Source of the DNA: Bifidobacterium scaligerum
GTDB lineage: Bacteria; Actinomycetota; Actinomycetes; Actinomycetales; Bifidobacteriaceae
NCBI RefSeq assembly: GCF_002802865.1
Contig: NZ_PGLQ01000003.1
Span: 186,001 to 250,000, forward strand
DNA length: 64,000 bases
Direction: 5' to 3'
A model generated the notes under the pieces. The model saw nothing but the letters and a program-made list of their open reading frames with translations, did not search any database and was not told the origin of the DNA. Position numbers and translations under genes: made by a program. Within the stretch, counting starts at the first letter, position 1; each line of letters begins with the position of its first letter. Of this stretch, positions 1-8,180 are shown piece after piece.

Positions 1-195
1 CAGCAGGAGAAACACGATCGCCATTGATCCGGAACTCCAGAACCACTTCACAGTCCATCCGTACCGGATAAGACCGCATGCGGCCAATACGATGGCATAC
101 AGCGCGCAGGTTCCGGCCGCCGCGAACAGACGCCATCGCCCCTCGCCCGCGCCCGTATGCCTCTTGATGGGGTCTTGCACAGTGTCACCGATCAT
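1..195 (-). CDS. Small membrane protein, truncated by window edge
   Basis: The reading frame runs off the left end; 65 codons are visible. I place the start at 195 because AAGAGGAGA lies 7 bases upstream of it; the in-frame ATG at 201 is too close to that site. After a charged N-terminus (about residues 1-21) come a hydrophobic segment around residues 24-43 and a second one beginning near residue 57, so this is an integral membrane protein with at least two helices. No family is recognisable from this fragment. It is transcribed leftward, in the same direction as the exporter and two-component genes to its right, but 160 bases with a hairpin separate it from them. Confidence 0.6.
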   Translation of the reverse strand, partial: MIGDTVQDPIKRHTGAGEGRWRLFAAAGTCALYAIVLAACGLIRYGWTVKWFWSSGSMAIVFLLL

Positions 196-280
196 GGTCA
201 TTCTCCTCTTCGAGGCCCGGCATCTTACCCATACCATCCATGATGGCCGAAAAAGAGGAATCAGGCCAGTCAGACAGGAA

Positions 281-304
281 TCGTGTCGTCCAAAGACGAC
301 ACGA
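281..304. repeat. Perfect 10-bp inverted repeat
   Basis: TCGTGTCGTC at 281-290 and GACGACACGA at 295-304 are perfectly complementary around a 4-base loop (caaa). No T-tract follows on either strand. It sits upstream of the small membrane protein gene, so it could be an operator or a structured leader. No function can be assigned from sequence alone. Confidence 0.5.
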
Positions 305-337
305 AGTGAATAGATTCGCAGCTCATTGGATCCCAAA

Positions 338-358
338 CCGTCTTTGACGGCAAATCTT
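338..358 (-). terminator. Weak terminator-like hairpin after the exporter gene
   Basis: Read on the minus strand just after the exporter stop codon, GCCGTC-aaa-GACGG is followed by TTTGG. The stem is short and the T-run interrupted, so termination activity is uncertain. Confidence 0.3.
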
Positions 359-1267
359 TCACTGCTGTTCCTTAGAAGATACTTCGTGTGATTCCCCGTT
401 CGTATCTCTACCGCCGGATGCCCATACGAGCAGGGCTCCGGCGAGGGAGACGACGATGACGCCGAACACAGCCGTGAGCGTGATGGTCTGCCGCAGGATC
501 ACAGCGGCGATGATCACGCTCATGGCCGGGTCGGTGGAAAACAGAGTGCCGACCACACGCGCCGACGTGATGCGCCCGGACAGCGTGTCCATCGTGTAGG
601 GAATCGCCACGCCCAGCACTGCCGACGCTGCGATGACGCCCCATTGGGAGGGCGTCGCATGCGTGGCATGGCTAACCGATACCGGCAGCATGACGAGCGC
701 GGCCACCGTGACCGACAGGGCAAGCCCGTCCAGTCCGGTGCCCGCCTTGCCGACCTTGTCCGCGAACAACGTGTACAGGCCGAAGCAGAAGGCCGAGCCC
801 ACTGCGAACAAGTAGCCGGTCGGGTTGAAGTAGCCTCCCGGCGTGAATGAGATCAATCCCACACCCACCAGCGCGACCACCGCGCACAGTCCCTCGCGCC
901 AGTGACGAGATCCGGCTAGGGCGACCACGCATGGGCCGAGGAATTCCAGGGTGACGGCCACGCCCATCGGGATGCGGTCGATGGCCGAGTACAGGCAGAT
1001 GTTCATCGCCGCCATCGCCAGCCCGTAGACCACGATGCCCAGCCATTCGTCTTTCGGCCGGCCGGTCAGTTTCGGACGGATGAGCGCGAGCATGACGGTC
1101 GCGGCGACGAGCATGCGCATCGAACTGACCGGAATCGGCCCCAACGCATCGAACAACGACGCCGACAGGGACGACGAGATCTGAATGCCCAACGAACCGA
1201 CCATCACCATGCCGGCCGCGGCCGCCACGCGGCCACGCTTAGAATGCAGTATGCAATGCTTTTCCAA
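359..1267 (-). CDS. DMT-superfamily (EamA/RhtA-like) exporter
   Basis: About 302 residues with ten hydrophobic segments in the two-fold 5+5 arrangement of EamA/RhaT drug-metabolite transporters. Conserved-looking features include an early ISSSLSASLFDALGP helix and an LEFLGPC segment, which resemble RhtA-type threonine/homoserine exporters. The substrate cannot be read from sequence. The open frame reaches 1390, but I prefer the TTG at 1267 because GGGGGA lies 7 bases upstream of it. The ATG candidates at 1291 and 1339 have no good ribosome binding site, and residues upstream of 1267 do not look like a transporter N-terminus. The gene follows the histidine kinase on the same strand with a gap of about 120 bases, so co-transcription is possible. 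Confidence 0.8.
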   Translation of the reverse strand: MEKHCILHSKRGRVAAAAGMVMVGSLGIQISSSLSASLFDALGPIPVSSMRMLVAATVMLALIRPKLTGRPKDEWLGIVVYGLAMAAMNICLYSAIDRIPMGVAVTLEFLGPCVVALAGSRHWREGLCAVVALVGVGLISFTPGGYFNPTGYLFAVGSAFCFGLYTLFADKVGKAGTGLDGLALSVTVAALVMLPVSVSHATHATPSQWGVIAASAVLGVAIPYTMDTLSGRITSARVVGTLFSTDPAMSVIIAAVILRQTITLTAVFGVIVVSLAGALLVWASGGRDTNGESHEVSSKEQQ

Positions 1268-1386
1268 TCGCGATTCCCCCAATACGACCATCCCGCACAG
1301 CCCATACGCCGTCAATGGTAATGATCGTCGGGAAAGCATAATATCTGGCGTCAACCATGGATGACATGGATATCGGGGCAGCAGGA

Positions 1387-2715
1387 TCACTCCGACGACA
1401 GAACGTACGGCAGGGTCGCGTGCAGTATCCAGGTGCCGTCTTCGGCGGATGTGCTGATCGAGCCGCCGAGGGATGTAAACCGCGTGCGGTGCAATGCCAG
1501 TCCTTTGCCGGAGTGGGGTTTGTCCGGCAGGAGGGAGTGTTCGGCGATGTCGTTGACCTGATCGACGGACAGACCGTCACGGTTGCGGCGCACGACTACA
1601 CGGTATTCGCCGGATGGGTCGCCGTGCACGGCGATGTTGGTGTACAGCTCACGCAGAAGGTCGATCACGGCAGACTCACGTTCGCGAGTGACGTCGTCCG
1701 TATCCGTCAGCTTGTGTTCGGGCAGGTTGTCGATCATCGTGGAGTCGCCGGTGAAGCCGAGCTGTGCGAGATACCGGTCGCCGTGTCCCAATACGTCACG
1801 GACACGATCGGGGAACGTGATGCAAGACGAAGACGTCGCGGCCGAGCTTCCGATTTCGGTATCGTCGTCGCCGGTACGTTCAGCGTCACCGTCGTCAATG
1901 TTGCTTCGCGGAGAGACGCCGCTGCTGCCTTTTCCGATGGAATCATGTCCCTTTCCGGTATCAATGTCATCATCGTTCCCGTCGAGCATGTTGATGACCG
2001 TGCGCACCTCGCCGAGCGTGTCAATCGTACGCCGGTACAGGTCATCGAGCAACGCAGCATGTTGTTCATCATCATCCGTCGAACGTGACCGTTCGTAGTC
2101 CAGGCGCATGGCCATGTACGCGAGATCGCTCGTCACCGCGTCGTGGATCCGGCTCGCCGCTCGCGCGTCGCGGCGCATGGCATCCACCCGTTCACGTTCC
2201 CGCTCGTAGCGCAGCCGGTCCCGTTCCGCCTGTATGGCCGTCGCCCTCCACGACATCGCACGGCCGAACATGTACACGACGAAGAACGACAGCAGCAGCG
2301 TCGCGTAATCGCCGAACGGGATGCCGGCGCGGGCCGCGACCATCCACCGCACCGCGGCGATCAACGGCGGCATCAGCCACCACCAGCGCGACCTGCCGTA
2401 CCGGCCGACCGCCGCCAACGCAACCCACATCCCATAGAACAGGCTCGCACCGCTCATATCCGGCAGGAACGCGCACGCCACATACGTGACCGCGACCGCC
2501 ACACTCATCGGCAACGGATAGAACGGCAACACCAGCAGACACAGGATATGCACGACCGTGAGCACCGTGGTGGCCACGAGCTGCGCGGGATACTCGAACA
2601 TCTCCAACACCGTCAGCCCGGCGGACAACAGCACGACGCACCACATGACCGGCCCCACGCCGGCGGCACGGATACGAGCGCCCGCGCGGCGAACTAATTC
2701 TGCAACATCAGCCAT
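1387..2715 (-). CDS. Sensor histidine kinase, NarL-partner (HisKA_3) family
   Basis: This 442-residue membrane kinase pairs with the response regulator just upstream. Five to six transmembrane segments lie within residues 20-155, with almost no extracellular domain, typical of intramembrane-sensing kinases. A coiled segment (about 160-185) leads into the dimerisation and phosphoacceptor motif ASRIHDAVTSDL, with His191 as the likely phosphorylated residue. The HATPase_c domain is C-terminal, with an N-box (ELYTNIAVHG) and a G-box (SGKGLAL). A long acidic, low-complexity stretch (about 245-290) between the dimerisation helices and the ATPase domain is unusual and probably a disordered linker. 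The start overlaps the end of the regulator gene by 22 bases, indicating translational coupling. Confidence 0.9.
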   Translation of the reverse strand: MADVAELVRRAGARIRAAGVGPVMWCVVLLSAGLTVLEMFEYPAQLVATTVLTVVHILCLLVLPFYPLPMSVAVAVTYVACAFLPDMSGASLFYGMWVALAAVGRYGRSRWWWLMPPLIAAVRWMVAARAGIPFGDYATLLLSFFVVYMFGRAMSWRATAIQAERDRLRYERERERVDAMRRDARAASRIHDAVTSDLAYMAMRLDYERSRSTDDDEQHAALLDDLYRRTIDTLGEVRTVINMLDGNDDDIDTGKGHDSIGKGSSGVSPRSNIDDGDAERTGDDDTEIGSSAATSSSCITFPDRVRDVLGHGDRYLAQLGFTGDSTMIDNLPEHKLTDTDDVTRERESAVIDLLRELYTNIAVHGDPSGEYRVVVRRNRDGLSVDQVNDIAEHSLLPDKPHSGKGLALHRTRFTSLGGSISTSAEDGTWILHATLPYVLSSE

Positions 2716-3392
2716 TCAGCCACCGCCTGCGTCCGATTCCGCGCACCGAGCTTTTTCGCCGCACGCATCACATACGTCTTCACCGACGACTCGCCAACGC
2801 CAAGCAACTCGCCGATCTCACGCGAACTCCGACCCTGCGCACACAAGCGCATGACCTCACGCTCGCGATCCGTTAGAGAGGCGACAGTCTCAGCAGTCGC
2901 CGGTCGCGTTGGAAGACCATCGGTAACGTCGGTTGTGTTGCACGCCGCAAGCAACACATGCGACTGTTTGGCAGTCGAATCGGACACGTACTGGGTCTGT
3001 GGCGTCCGCCCGTTGACCAGTGCGACCGCCGCATCGCAGATGTCCGATACCTGTGCCTTGTCCATCACGCATTGCGCGCCCGCGGCCAGTGCGTCGGCTG
3101 CATAATGCTCCAGCGAAAACGACGTGACTCCAATCAGAACGATATCGGCCGTCGCCGTGCGCACCTGCCGGCACACCTCGACGCCGCTCAACCCCTCCAA
3201 CGACATGTCCACTAGCAGCACGTCCGGTCGGGAATCGGCCGACAGGCAACGGGCGACCGCATCATGACCTCGGCGGCATGCCCATTTCACGTCCGCTTTA
3301 GGCAACGATTTCCGAATCAACAGCATCAGCATCTTCAGCGTCAACTGGTCGTTGTCCACTATCGCAAGGCTGAATCGCTCTCGGTCGTACAT
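2694..3392 (-). CDS. LuxR/NarL-family response regulator
   Basis: 232 residues. The N-terminal receiver domain has the acidic pocket at IVDNDQ and the phospho-acceptor Asp62 in LLVDMSLEG; the conserved Lys is in CVMDKAQ. A linker follows, then a C-terminal LuxR-type helix-turn-helix (SLTDREREVMRLCAQG, then SSREIGELLGVGESSVKTY). It is the first gene of the two-component operon and overlaps the kinase gene. GAGGTGAT lies about 7 bases before the ATG. Targets are unknown; the downstream exporter is a plausible one because of its position. Confidence 0.93.
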   Translation of the reverse strand: MYDRERFSLAIVDNDQLTLKMLMLLIRKSLPKADVKWACRRGHDAVARCLSADSRPDVLLVDMSLEGLSGVEVCRQVRTATADIVLIGVTSFSLEHYAADALAAGAQCVMDKAQVSDICDAAVALVNGRTPQTQYVSDSTAKQSHVLLAACNTTDVTDGLPTRPATAETVASLTDREREVMRLCAQGRSSREIGELLGVGESSVKTYVMRAAKKLGARNRTQAVAEWLMLQN

Positions 3393-3483
3393 ATGCCATC
3401 ACCTCGGAACAGACTGGTTAACGGACATCATATCGACGGCGATACACATCGTCTGGCGCATCGCCGTCCAATCTCCTTAATGC

Positions 3484-4335
3484 CTATCCGTCGCCCGTTC
3501 CTCGCGCCTCGTATCCGCGGGCCTGTTCGATGACGGTGCGCAGCATGCGGCCGCTGACGGTGATGTAGCCCTGCGTGGTGGCGAGGCTTTCGTGGCCGAG
3601 CAGTTCCTTGATGGCCATGACATTGCCGTTGGAGGTGATGTACGCGGCCGTGGCGAACCTGCGACGCAGGGAGTGTGGCGGGTACCCGGTGGCGTCCTTG
3701 ACGAGGCGGTATACGGTGTCGCCGCAGATGTGGTCGCAGCCCTTTTCGCCGGGGAATAGCCAGCCGGGGCCGCGGCGGCGGATCTCCCTGGCGAGTTCGT
3801 CGCTTAGCGGCACGATGCGGTCCTTGCCTCCTTTGCCGTGGACAATCAGGCTCCAGCCGAGTTCGTCATCGATCAGGTCGTCACCGCGCACTTGGGCGAT
3901 TTCGGCGCGGCGTAGGCCGGCGTCGGCGGCGAGCATGATGATCAGCCGGGTGCGCGGGTCGCTGCTGTCGCGGCCGATGAGGACGGCCTGTTCTGGTGCG
4001 GCTCGTTTCTTGCGCTGTTCGCGTTTGATGGTCGGCATGCCCTCCACGGGGTTGTCGAGACGCTTCCCGTTGCGTTGCGCCCAGCCGTAGAACATGGAGA
4101 ACATGCATCGGTCGCCGCGTTTGGCCGCATTGCCCAGTCCCTTGCGGCCGAGCCATTTGCGGATGTCGCTGGCCGTGACCTCGCCGGGATGCTTGCCGGT
4201 GTGCCGGGCGAACGCGCCGATCTGGTAGCGGCGCAGATTGATGGTGTTCTCGCTCAAGCTGCGCAGTCGCATATCCGCGGACCATTCGTCGACCCAGTCG
4301 TTCCACGGTTCGGGCATCATGTTCTTCTTGCTCAT
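3484..4335 (-). CDS. Tyrosine-type site-specific recombinase (copy A)
   Basis: 283 residues from the ATG at 4335, which has GAGAG about 6 bases upstream. The frame stays open further, but that upstream part has no recombinase-like sequence. The N-terminal SAM-like core-binding domain (about 10-95, containing LRSLSENTINLRRYQ) is followed by the catalytic domain, with the first arginine in AGLRRAEIA, the HxxR box in HSLRRRF, and the GHESLATTQGY segment carrying the nucleophilic tyrosine. It is XerC/XerD-like in size and organisation and clearly paralogous to the recombinase at 4681-5574. Together they resemble the multi-integrase cassettes reported in B. longum, although those were described with three genes. 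Confidence 0.88.
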   Translation of the reverse strand: MSKKNMMPEPWNDWVDEWSADMRLRSLSENTINLRRYQIGAFARHTGKHPGEVTASDIRKWLGRKGLGNAAKRGDRCMFSMFYGWAQRNGKRLDNPVEGMPTIKREQRKKRAAPEQAVLIGRDSSDPRTRLIIMLAADAGLRRAEIAQVRGDDLIDDELGWSLIVHGKGGKDRIVPLSDELAREIRRRGPGWLFPGEKGCDHICGDTVYRLVKDATGYPPHSLRRRFATAAYITSNGNVMAIKELLGHESLATTQGYITVSGRMLRTVIEQARGYEARGTGDG

Positions 4336-4607
4336 CGGGTTCTCTCGTCTTGCTTTCCGATACGCCGACGTGGTCAGGGAGAGACGTGCGGGTATCTGGT
4401 CGTCGCCGGCGGTGCGGCGCGTATGGGTTGGTTCGTCCTTGAAGCGGGCCGGCCATCGCTGGCCATACTCGTCCCTTTCCGTCAAGCCCGAAGCACAAGA
4501 CGGTAGCGTAGAACCGCGTTTATGACAACGTTAACAATCATTCCAGCCGCACACCTGCACAGGAAGTTCAGACTGCGTTTACCGTTCATTTACGGTATCG
4601 GTAAATC

Positions 4608-4668
4608 TAATCGTTTAACGAAACGACGGTCTCTCCAAGCCTCTTTTGGTAACTTGGAGAGATCGTTT
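4608..4668. repeat. Nested palindromes between the two recombinase genes
   Basis: TCTCTCCAAG (4630-4639) and CTTGGAGAGA (4653-4662) form a perfect 10-bp stem. AAACGA (4621-4626) pairs with TCGTTT (4663-4668) as an outer stem, and TCGTTT-aacg-AAACGA just to the left forms a competing palindrome. The surrounding interval 4336-4680 (345 bases) has no credible gene. These palindromes could be recombinase core sites or a terminator plus promoter region for copy A. Upstream of them lies an AT-rich run containing repeated TTTACGGTA-like words. Confidence 0.5.
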
Positions 4669-4680
4669 GTGCTTACGTTG

Positions 4681-5574
4681 TCACTCCGTAGCCGGCATTG
4701 TTCCGCCATTGGTGGACACGACCTGCCCGACGTTCATGCCCTCGCCGTACTCCCTGACGGAGTTGACCACGGAACGCAGGTTGAGCGGGGTGACGGTCAC
4801 GTAAGCCTGCGTGGTGGCGAGGCTTTCATGGCCGAGAAGTTCCTGCACGGCGCGAATGTCGCCGCCGGAGCTGATGTACGCGGCGGTCGCGAACCGGTGG
4901 CGCAGCGTGTGCGGAGAACAACCGGTCGCGTGCTGTATCCTGCGGTACACGGTATCGCCGCACACCGGCCCCTTGCCGCTGACGTGCGGAAACAGCCAGC
5001 CCTTGGGCGAGGCGAGGATCGCGTCGGCCAGCTCGTCGGTCAGCGGCACGATCCTGTCCTTCGCGCCCTTGCCGTGCACGATCAGACTGCGGCCGGACAG
5101 ATCCTCGGTCACGTCCTCGCGGCGCACGATCGCGATCTCCGCGCGGCGCAGACCGGCCTCGGCGGCGAGCATGACCATGAGCCGGGTCTGCCGGTCGGCG
5201 TCATGCAGCCCCTGACCGACGGCCGTCTCCGGCGCCGGCACCTTGTGACGGGTCTCGCGCTTGATGGCCGGCAGGTCCTCGGCCGGATTGTCGGCGCGCA
5301 GGCCGGCCTTCTTGGCCCAGCCGAAGAAGTTGCGCACCGCGTTCATCGTCGAGCGGCGGGCCGCGTTCGACGGCGGGCGCACGATGTACGACTTGAGATC
5401 CGCCTGGACGATCTGCCACGGCGGCTTGTTCGTCAGCCTGGCCAGATCGGTGATCTTGTACCAGTAGTATCCGATGCTCCGCTCGCTCAGATTGCGGAAG
5501 CGCATGTCCGCGACCCACTGGTCGAGCCACGGTATCCAACTGTCCGGCGGTTGCCGGCGATCCTTGAACTCCAT
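4681..5574 (-). CDS. Tyrosine-type site-specific recombinase (copy B)
   Basis: 297 residues from the ATG at 5574, preceded by GGGAGAA with about 7 bases of spacing; the longer open frame upstream is not recombinase-like. The order matches copy A: a core-binding domain (WIPWLDQWVADMRFRNLSER at about 13-32), then catalytic motifs AGLRRAEIA, HTLRHRF and GHESLATTQAYV with the terminal tyrosine. It is transcribed toward copy A and separated from it by the palindromic interval. The similarity to copy A within every motif indicates duplication rather than independent acquisition. No other cassette gene is present, so the unit may be a remnant. Confidence 0.88.
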   Translation of the reverse strand: MEFKDRRQPPDSWIPWLDQWVADMRFRNLSERSIGYYWYKITDLARLTNKPPWQIVQADLKSYIVRPPSNAARRSTMNAVRNFFGWAKKAGLRADNPAEDLPAIKRETRHKVPAPETAVGQGLHDADRQTRLMVMLAAEAGLRRAEIAIVRREDVTEDLSGRSLIVHGKGAKDRIVPLTDELADAILASPKGWLFPHVSGKGPVCGDTVYRRIQHATGCSPHTLRHRFATAAYISSGGDIRAVQELLGHESLATTQAYVTVTPLNLRSVVNSVREYGEGMNVGQVVSTNGGTMPATE

Positions 5575-5843
5575 GATCGCGTTCTCCCTTTTGCGACCCC
5601 GGCAAACCGCGCCGGACGCGGGGAACGGCGCCATGCCGGACCGCCCGCAGAAGGCGCCGCCGGCGACCCCTCGTCCAATCCGCTTAAATAAAAGCTTAAA
5701 AGGACGGGCGTGTCGCCTACGGCCGTATGGGCTTTCAAGGGACCGGTCAGTCCCGCTGAAACCCCAACGGTTCCAAGTGCTGTACACTGGTCTCACAACA
5801 TAAGAAAGCCCCTATCGAATGACCGGAATCCGATTCGTTTAAT
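5575..5843. other. Non-coding interval between recombinase B and the left attachment repeat
   Basis: No convincing gene. It holds the upstream region of recombinase B, an A/T-rich GCTTAAATAAAAGCTTAAAA word near 5681-5700, and GGGAC-cggtca-GTCCC as a short hairpin. I looked here for the 5' half of a tRNA that would complete the repeat at 5844-5878 and found none. Confidence 0.5.
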
Positions 5844-5878
5844 TCGTGGGTTGTGGGTTCGAATCCCACGGGGGGCAC
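5844..5878 (+). repeat. Left attachment repeat (attL), tRNA 3'-end-like
   Basis: The 35 bases are identical to 13912-13946. They contain GTGGG-TTCGAAT-CCCAC, a perfect T-arm, followed by GGGGGGCAC resembling an acceptor strand. The bases to the left do not complete a cloverleaf (no matching acceptor, D-arm or 7-base anticodon loop with U33), so this is not annotated as a tRNA gene. Confidence 0.8.
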
Positions 5879-5887
5879 GGAAGATAA

Positions 5888-5926
5888 GCCTCGAAACCAA
5901 TGTTTTCAATGGTTTCGAGGCTTTTT
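5888..5926 (+). terminator. Rho-independent terminator next to the left attachment site
   Basis: GCCTCGAAACCA (5888-5899) pairs with TGGTTTCGAGGC (5910-5921) around a 10-base loop and is followed by five T residues. It probably served a gene ending at the attachment site. Confidence 0.75.
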
Positions 5927-5958
5927 CACATCAGCGTCAATCGGATAAATAGGACGAA

Positions 5959-5977
5959 ACCCAGCAGATACCCAGCA
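5959..5977. promoter_or_regulatory. Putative integrase arm-binding repeats, left end
   Basis: ACCCAGCA at 5959-5966 and TACCCAGCA at 5969-5977 are direct repeats 11 bases apart. The same pair spaced 11 bases apart recurs at 13784-13802 inside the right end, with another copy at 13874-13882. Paired short repeats just inside both attachment sites are what lambda-type integrases bind with their N-terminal domain. Confidence 0.6.
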
Positions 5978-6008
5978 TATTCATTGCTAAAGCCTGCTTG
6001 CTGCACTC

Positions 6009-7166
6009 TCAGGATGCTGCACCGGAATAGGCCGCATCGATAAGCGCAGCCGCCTCGCTGCTTTTCCGATTGCGCTGGATATAGACGCGCTCTGTTATCT
6101 CGGCTTTCGAATGCCCCAGATAGTCGGCTATGTCCATGCTGGACATGCCGGCATCGGCAAGCATAGTTGCCACCGTCTTGCGGAACGAATGGCTTGTGAT
6201 ATACGAAAAACCCAGCCCTTTGCGCACTTTGCGCAAGTGCCTATCCAGTAGGTTCACGTCCATAATGGCACCGTCAGGCGTGGGGAACACCAGACCCTGA
6301 GGGGTCGCTATCACCGTGGAACGCCTGCGTTTGAGCATGTCCATGATGAACAATGGCGCGGAGATGGTACGCCGGGACTTTTCCGTTTTGGGGTGATCCT
6401 GTAGGAACATGCCCTTGCCGGGCTGTCGCTTCGATATTCGTTCCACGCTTATCTTCCCGTTTTGGAAATCGACCATATCCCAGCACAAGCCCAGCGCTTC
6501 GCCGGCGCGGAACCCGACGCCCAGCAGGAACCTCAGCAAGTCCACTTCATCCCGTTCCCGAAGGAACGTGCAGCCCTCCACCGCATCGAGGAACGACGGC
6601 ACGTCTTCAAGCGGTATGGCGTCGGAGCCGACCTTGCCTTTTTTGCGTATGCCTTCCAGCTCGCGCACCGGGTTGCGGGGTATGGCACCGTTCCTTACGG
6701 CCATGCCAAACATGCCCGACAGGACGGTGCGCACACTTTTCGCGGCACCCGCCCCATGCTTCTTCTGCACCCGCCTCACATACGCTTGCAGGCGTTCCGG
6801 CGAATCCGCCTCACCTATGGTCAGGTTCTTGAACTCGGGTTTGATATGCTTCTCCACTACGCTCTCATAGACGGTGAGCGTACCCACGGATCGCAGTTCA
6901 CGCTTCTCGGCAAGATACCTGTCAGCCAAGTTCGTCATGCGCATATCGGAAGACAAGGTGCCTAGCTGCTTCGAACCTAGTTCCGTGGCTGCCTGCTCGC
7001 ACGCGATACTCGCCTTGATTTTCGACGTCCGAGTGCGTTCTATCTGCTTGAATGACCCATCCTGCAATCTCACCCGACAATAGACAGTCCATTTGCCGGG
7101 GGACTTTTCCACAGGTTCGGACAGCTTGCCGTGTGAGCCAATAGGAATACGAGGCCTAGCCATCAT
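6009..7166 (-). CDS. Tyrosine site-specific integrase of the capsid element
   Basis: 385 residues, three-domain phage-type integrase. An N-terminal arm-binding domain (about 1-60, with WTVYCRVRLQDGSFKQIERT) is followed by a SAM-like core-binding domain (about 70-165) and a catalytic domain: first Arg in GVGFRAGEALGL, HSFRKTVATML for the HxxR box, and HSKAEITERVY with the nucleophilic Tyr near the C-terminus. It reads toward the adjacent attachment repeat 130 bases away, the classical position. It overlaps the upstream 228-residue gene by 4 bases, so the two are probably translated together. Confidence 0.92.
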   Translation of the reverse strand: MMARPRIPIGSHGKLSEPVEKSPGKWTVYCRVRLQDGSFKQIERTRTSKIKASIACEQAATELGSKQLGTLSSDMRMTNLADRYLAEKRELRSVGTLTVYESVVEKHIKPEFKNLTIGEADSPERLQAYVRRVQKKHGAGAAKSVRTVLSGMFGMAVRNGAIPRNPVRELEGIRKKGKVGSDAIPLEDVPSFLDAVEGCTFLRERDEVDLLRFLLGVGFRAGEALGLCWDMVDFQNGKISVERISKRQPGKGMFLQDHPKTEKSRRTISAPLFIMDMLKRRRSTVIATPQGLVFPTPDGAIMDVNLLDRHLRKVRKGLGFSYITSHSFRKTVATMLADAGMSSMDIADYLGHSKAEITERVYIQRNRKSSEAAALIDAAYSGAAS

Positions 7167-7849
7167 CTCACCCGCTTAGCAGGAGCCAAAAGCCCCATTT
7201 TTCTTGCACGAGTAATCCATCCTTGAACAGTAGATTTGGCAGTCGGATGATTAATCCCCACCATTAAATCAACGACATTTTCACTTGATTTCAAGTCGTA
7301 AAGTGCATCAAACTGTAGTCCAACCAAAGAATAAAACCAAGGTCTTCGGGAATAACGAGAAGGCAACGGTGCTAGAACATTAAACCCACGTATATTATCT
7401 GGCGATAAATAAGGACGCACACCATCAAGCCGGTATTTATCTGGGACAGATGCATCACACAACAGAGAAGACCTATTTAAACTTATTCTTGTATCATTAA
7501 ATGAATATGCTGCACAAATAGAACTCAGCGGCAAATCACGCAAATCAGTCCCACTAATCGATGAAAAACGGTTTTCCGACCAGAACAAAATCACATCCGG
7601 AGAACCAGCAGGTACAGCTACTCCACCATGTGAATCACGAGAAACATTGCTACTCAACCGAATTATCACATAGACACCGGTTGATTTATTTCTCATTCTA
7701 TGCCATGTGGAAATACGAGCCCCACCAGTCCAATTATCAAAAAGTTTTTCGTCAATAAAGCGCAATTCATTTAGCTCATGCGGAACGCCGCCATCTGACC
7801 ACGGAGCATCCTCCCAAGGTTCCGGCAACTGCACTAATGATTTCGTCAT
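7163..7849 (-). CDS. Unknown 228-residue protein with HTH-like C-terminus
   Basis: I do not recognise this family. The gene is noticeably more AT-rich than its surroundings, a sign of separate origin within the element. Most of the protein looks like a soluble mixed fold. The last 45 residues (SSENVVDLMVGINHPTAKST, then VQGWITRARKMGLL) resemble a small helix-turn-helix in which a new strand or promoter is contacted, so a DNA-binding regulator or recombination directionality role is possible. It is the first gene of the leftward unit and overlaps the integrase start by 4 bases. Its promoter faces that of the AlpA-like gene across an interval with operator-like repeats. Confidence 0.65.
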   Translation of the reverse strand: MTKSLVQLPEPWEDAPWSDGGVPHELNELRFIDEKLFDNWTGGARISTWHRMRNKSTGVYVIIRLSSNVSRDSHGGVAVPAGSPDVILFWSENRFSSISGTDLRDLPLSSICAAYSFNDTRISLNRSSLLCDASVPDKYRLDGVRPYLSPDNIRGFNVLAPLPSRYSRRPWFYSLVGLQFDALYDLKSSENVVDLMVGINHPTAKSTVQGWITRARKMGLLAPAKRVR

Positions 7850-7889
7850 AACCGCATCTTAACCCACGACACGCCACATAAGTCATGTT

Positions 7890-7958
7890 TTTGCCAACAT
7901 ATGAAGTTCGGCGTATGGTGCGATATATCAGATGTTGGCAAACATTTGAGATATATCA
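7890..7958. promoter_or_regulatory. Divergent operator region of the capsid element
   Basis: In the 127 bases between the divergent units, TTTGCCAACAT (7890-7900) is a perfect inverted partner of ATGTTGGCAAA (7932-7942). GATATATCA occurs twice in direct orientation (7922-7930 and 7950-7958), flanking the right arm of the inverted repeat. Such an arrangement between an integrase unit and an excision/replication unit is typical of a lysogeny-type switch, but which protein binds it is unknown. Confidence 0.55.
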
Positions 7959-7976
7959 TCGAGAAATGAGGCAATC

Positions 7977-8180
7977 ATGGCAAACACTCCCCGCCCGCTA
8001 CTCAAGGTTTCTGACCTCGCGCAGCGTTACGGAAAGTCGGAGAGTTCCATCTACAGGCTCCGGTGCTATCACCCCGAGCAGCTGCCCCCAGCTGTGAAAA
8101 TTGGGAACACGGTCCGGTGGCGTCCCGAGGACGTCGAGAAATGGGAAGCCGCTCAGACCGACAAGGTGGTGGCGGCATGA
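7977..8180 (+). CDS. AlpA/excisionase-like helix-turn-helix protein
   Basis: 67 residues matching the AlpA / excisionase (MerR-like winged helix) pattern: LLKVSDLAQRYGKSESSIYR forms the helix-turn-helix, and IGNTVRWRPEDVEKWEAA is the conserved end of the domain. It is the first gene of the rightward unit, and its stop overlaps the next start (ATGA). In phage-like islands such proteins act as excisionase or as activator of the excision and replication genes; either role fits here. Confidence 0.82.
   Translation: MANTPRPLLKVSDLAQRYGKSESSIYRLRCYHPEQLPPAVKIGNTVRWRPEDVEKWEAAQTDKVVAA

Noticed and set aside
1357..2098. Long rightward frames across the histidine kinase and exporter genes
   Set aside because: They are antisense shadows of high-GC genes whose motifs are unambiguous.
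5800..5878. Complete tRNA gene ending at the left attachment repeat
   Set aside because: T-arm and acceptor 3' strand are present, but no complementary 5' acceptor, D-arm or anticodon loop with U33 can be formed upstream.
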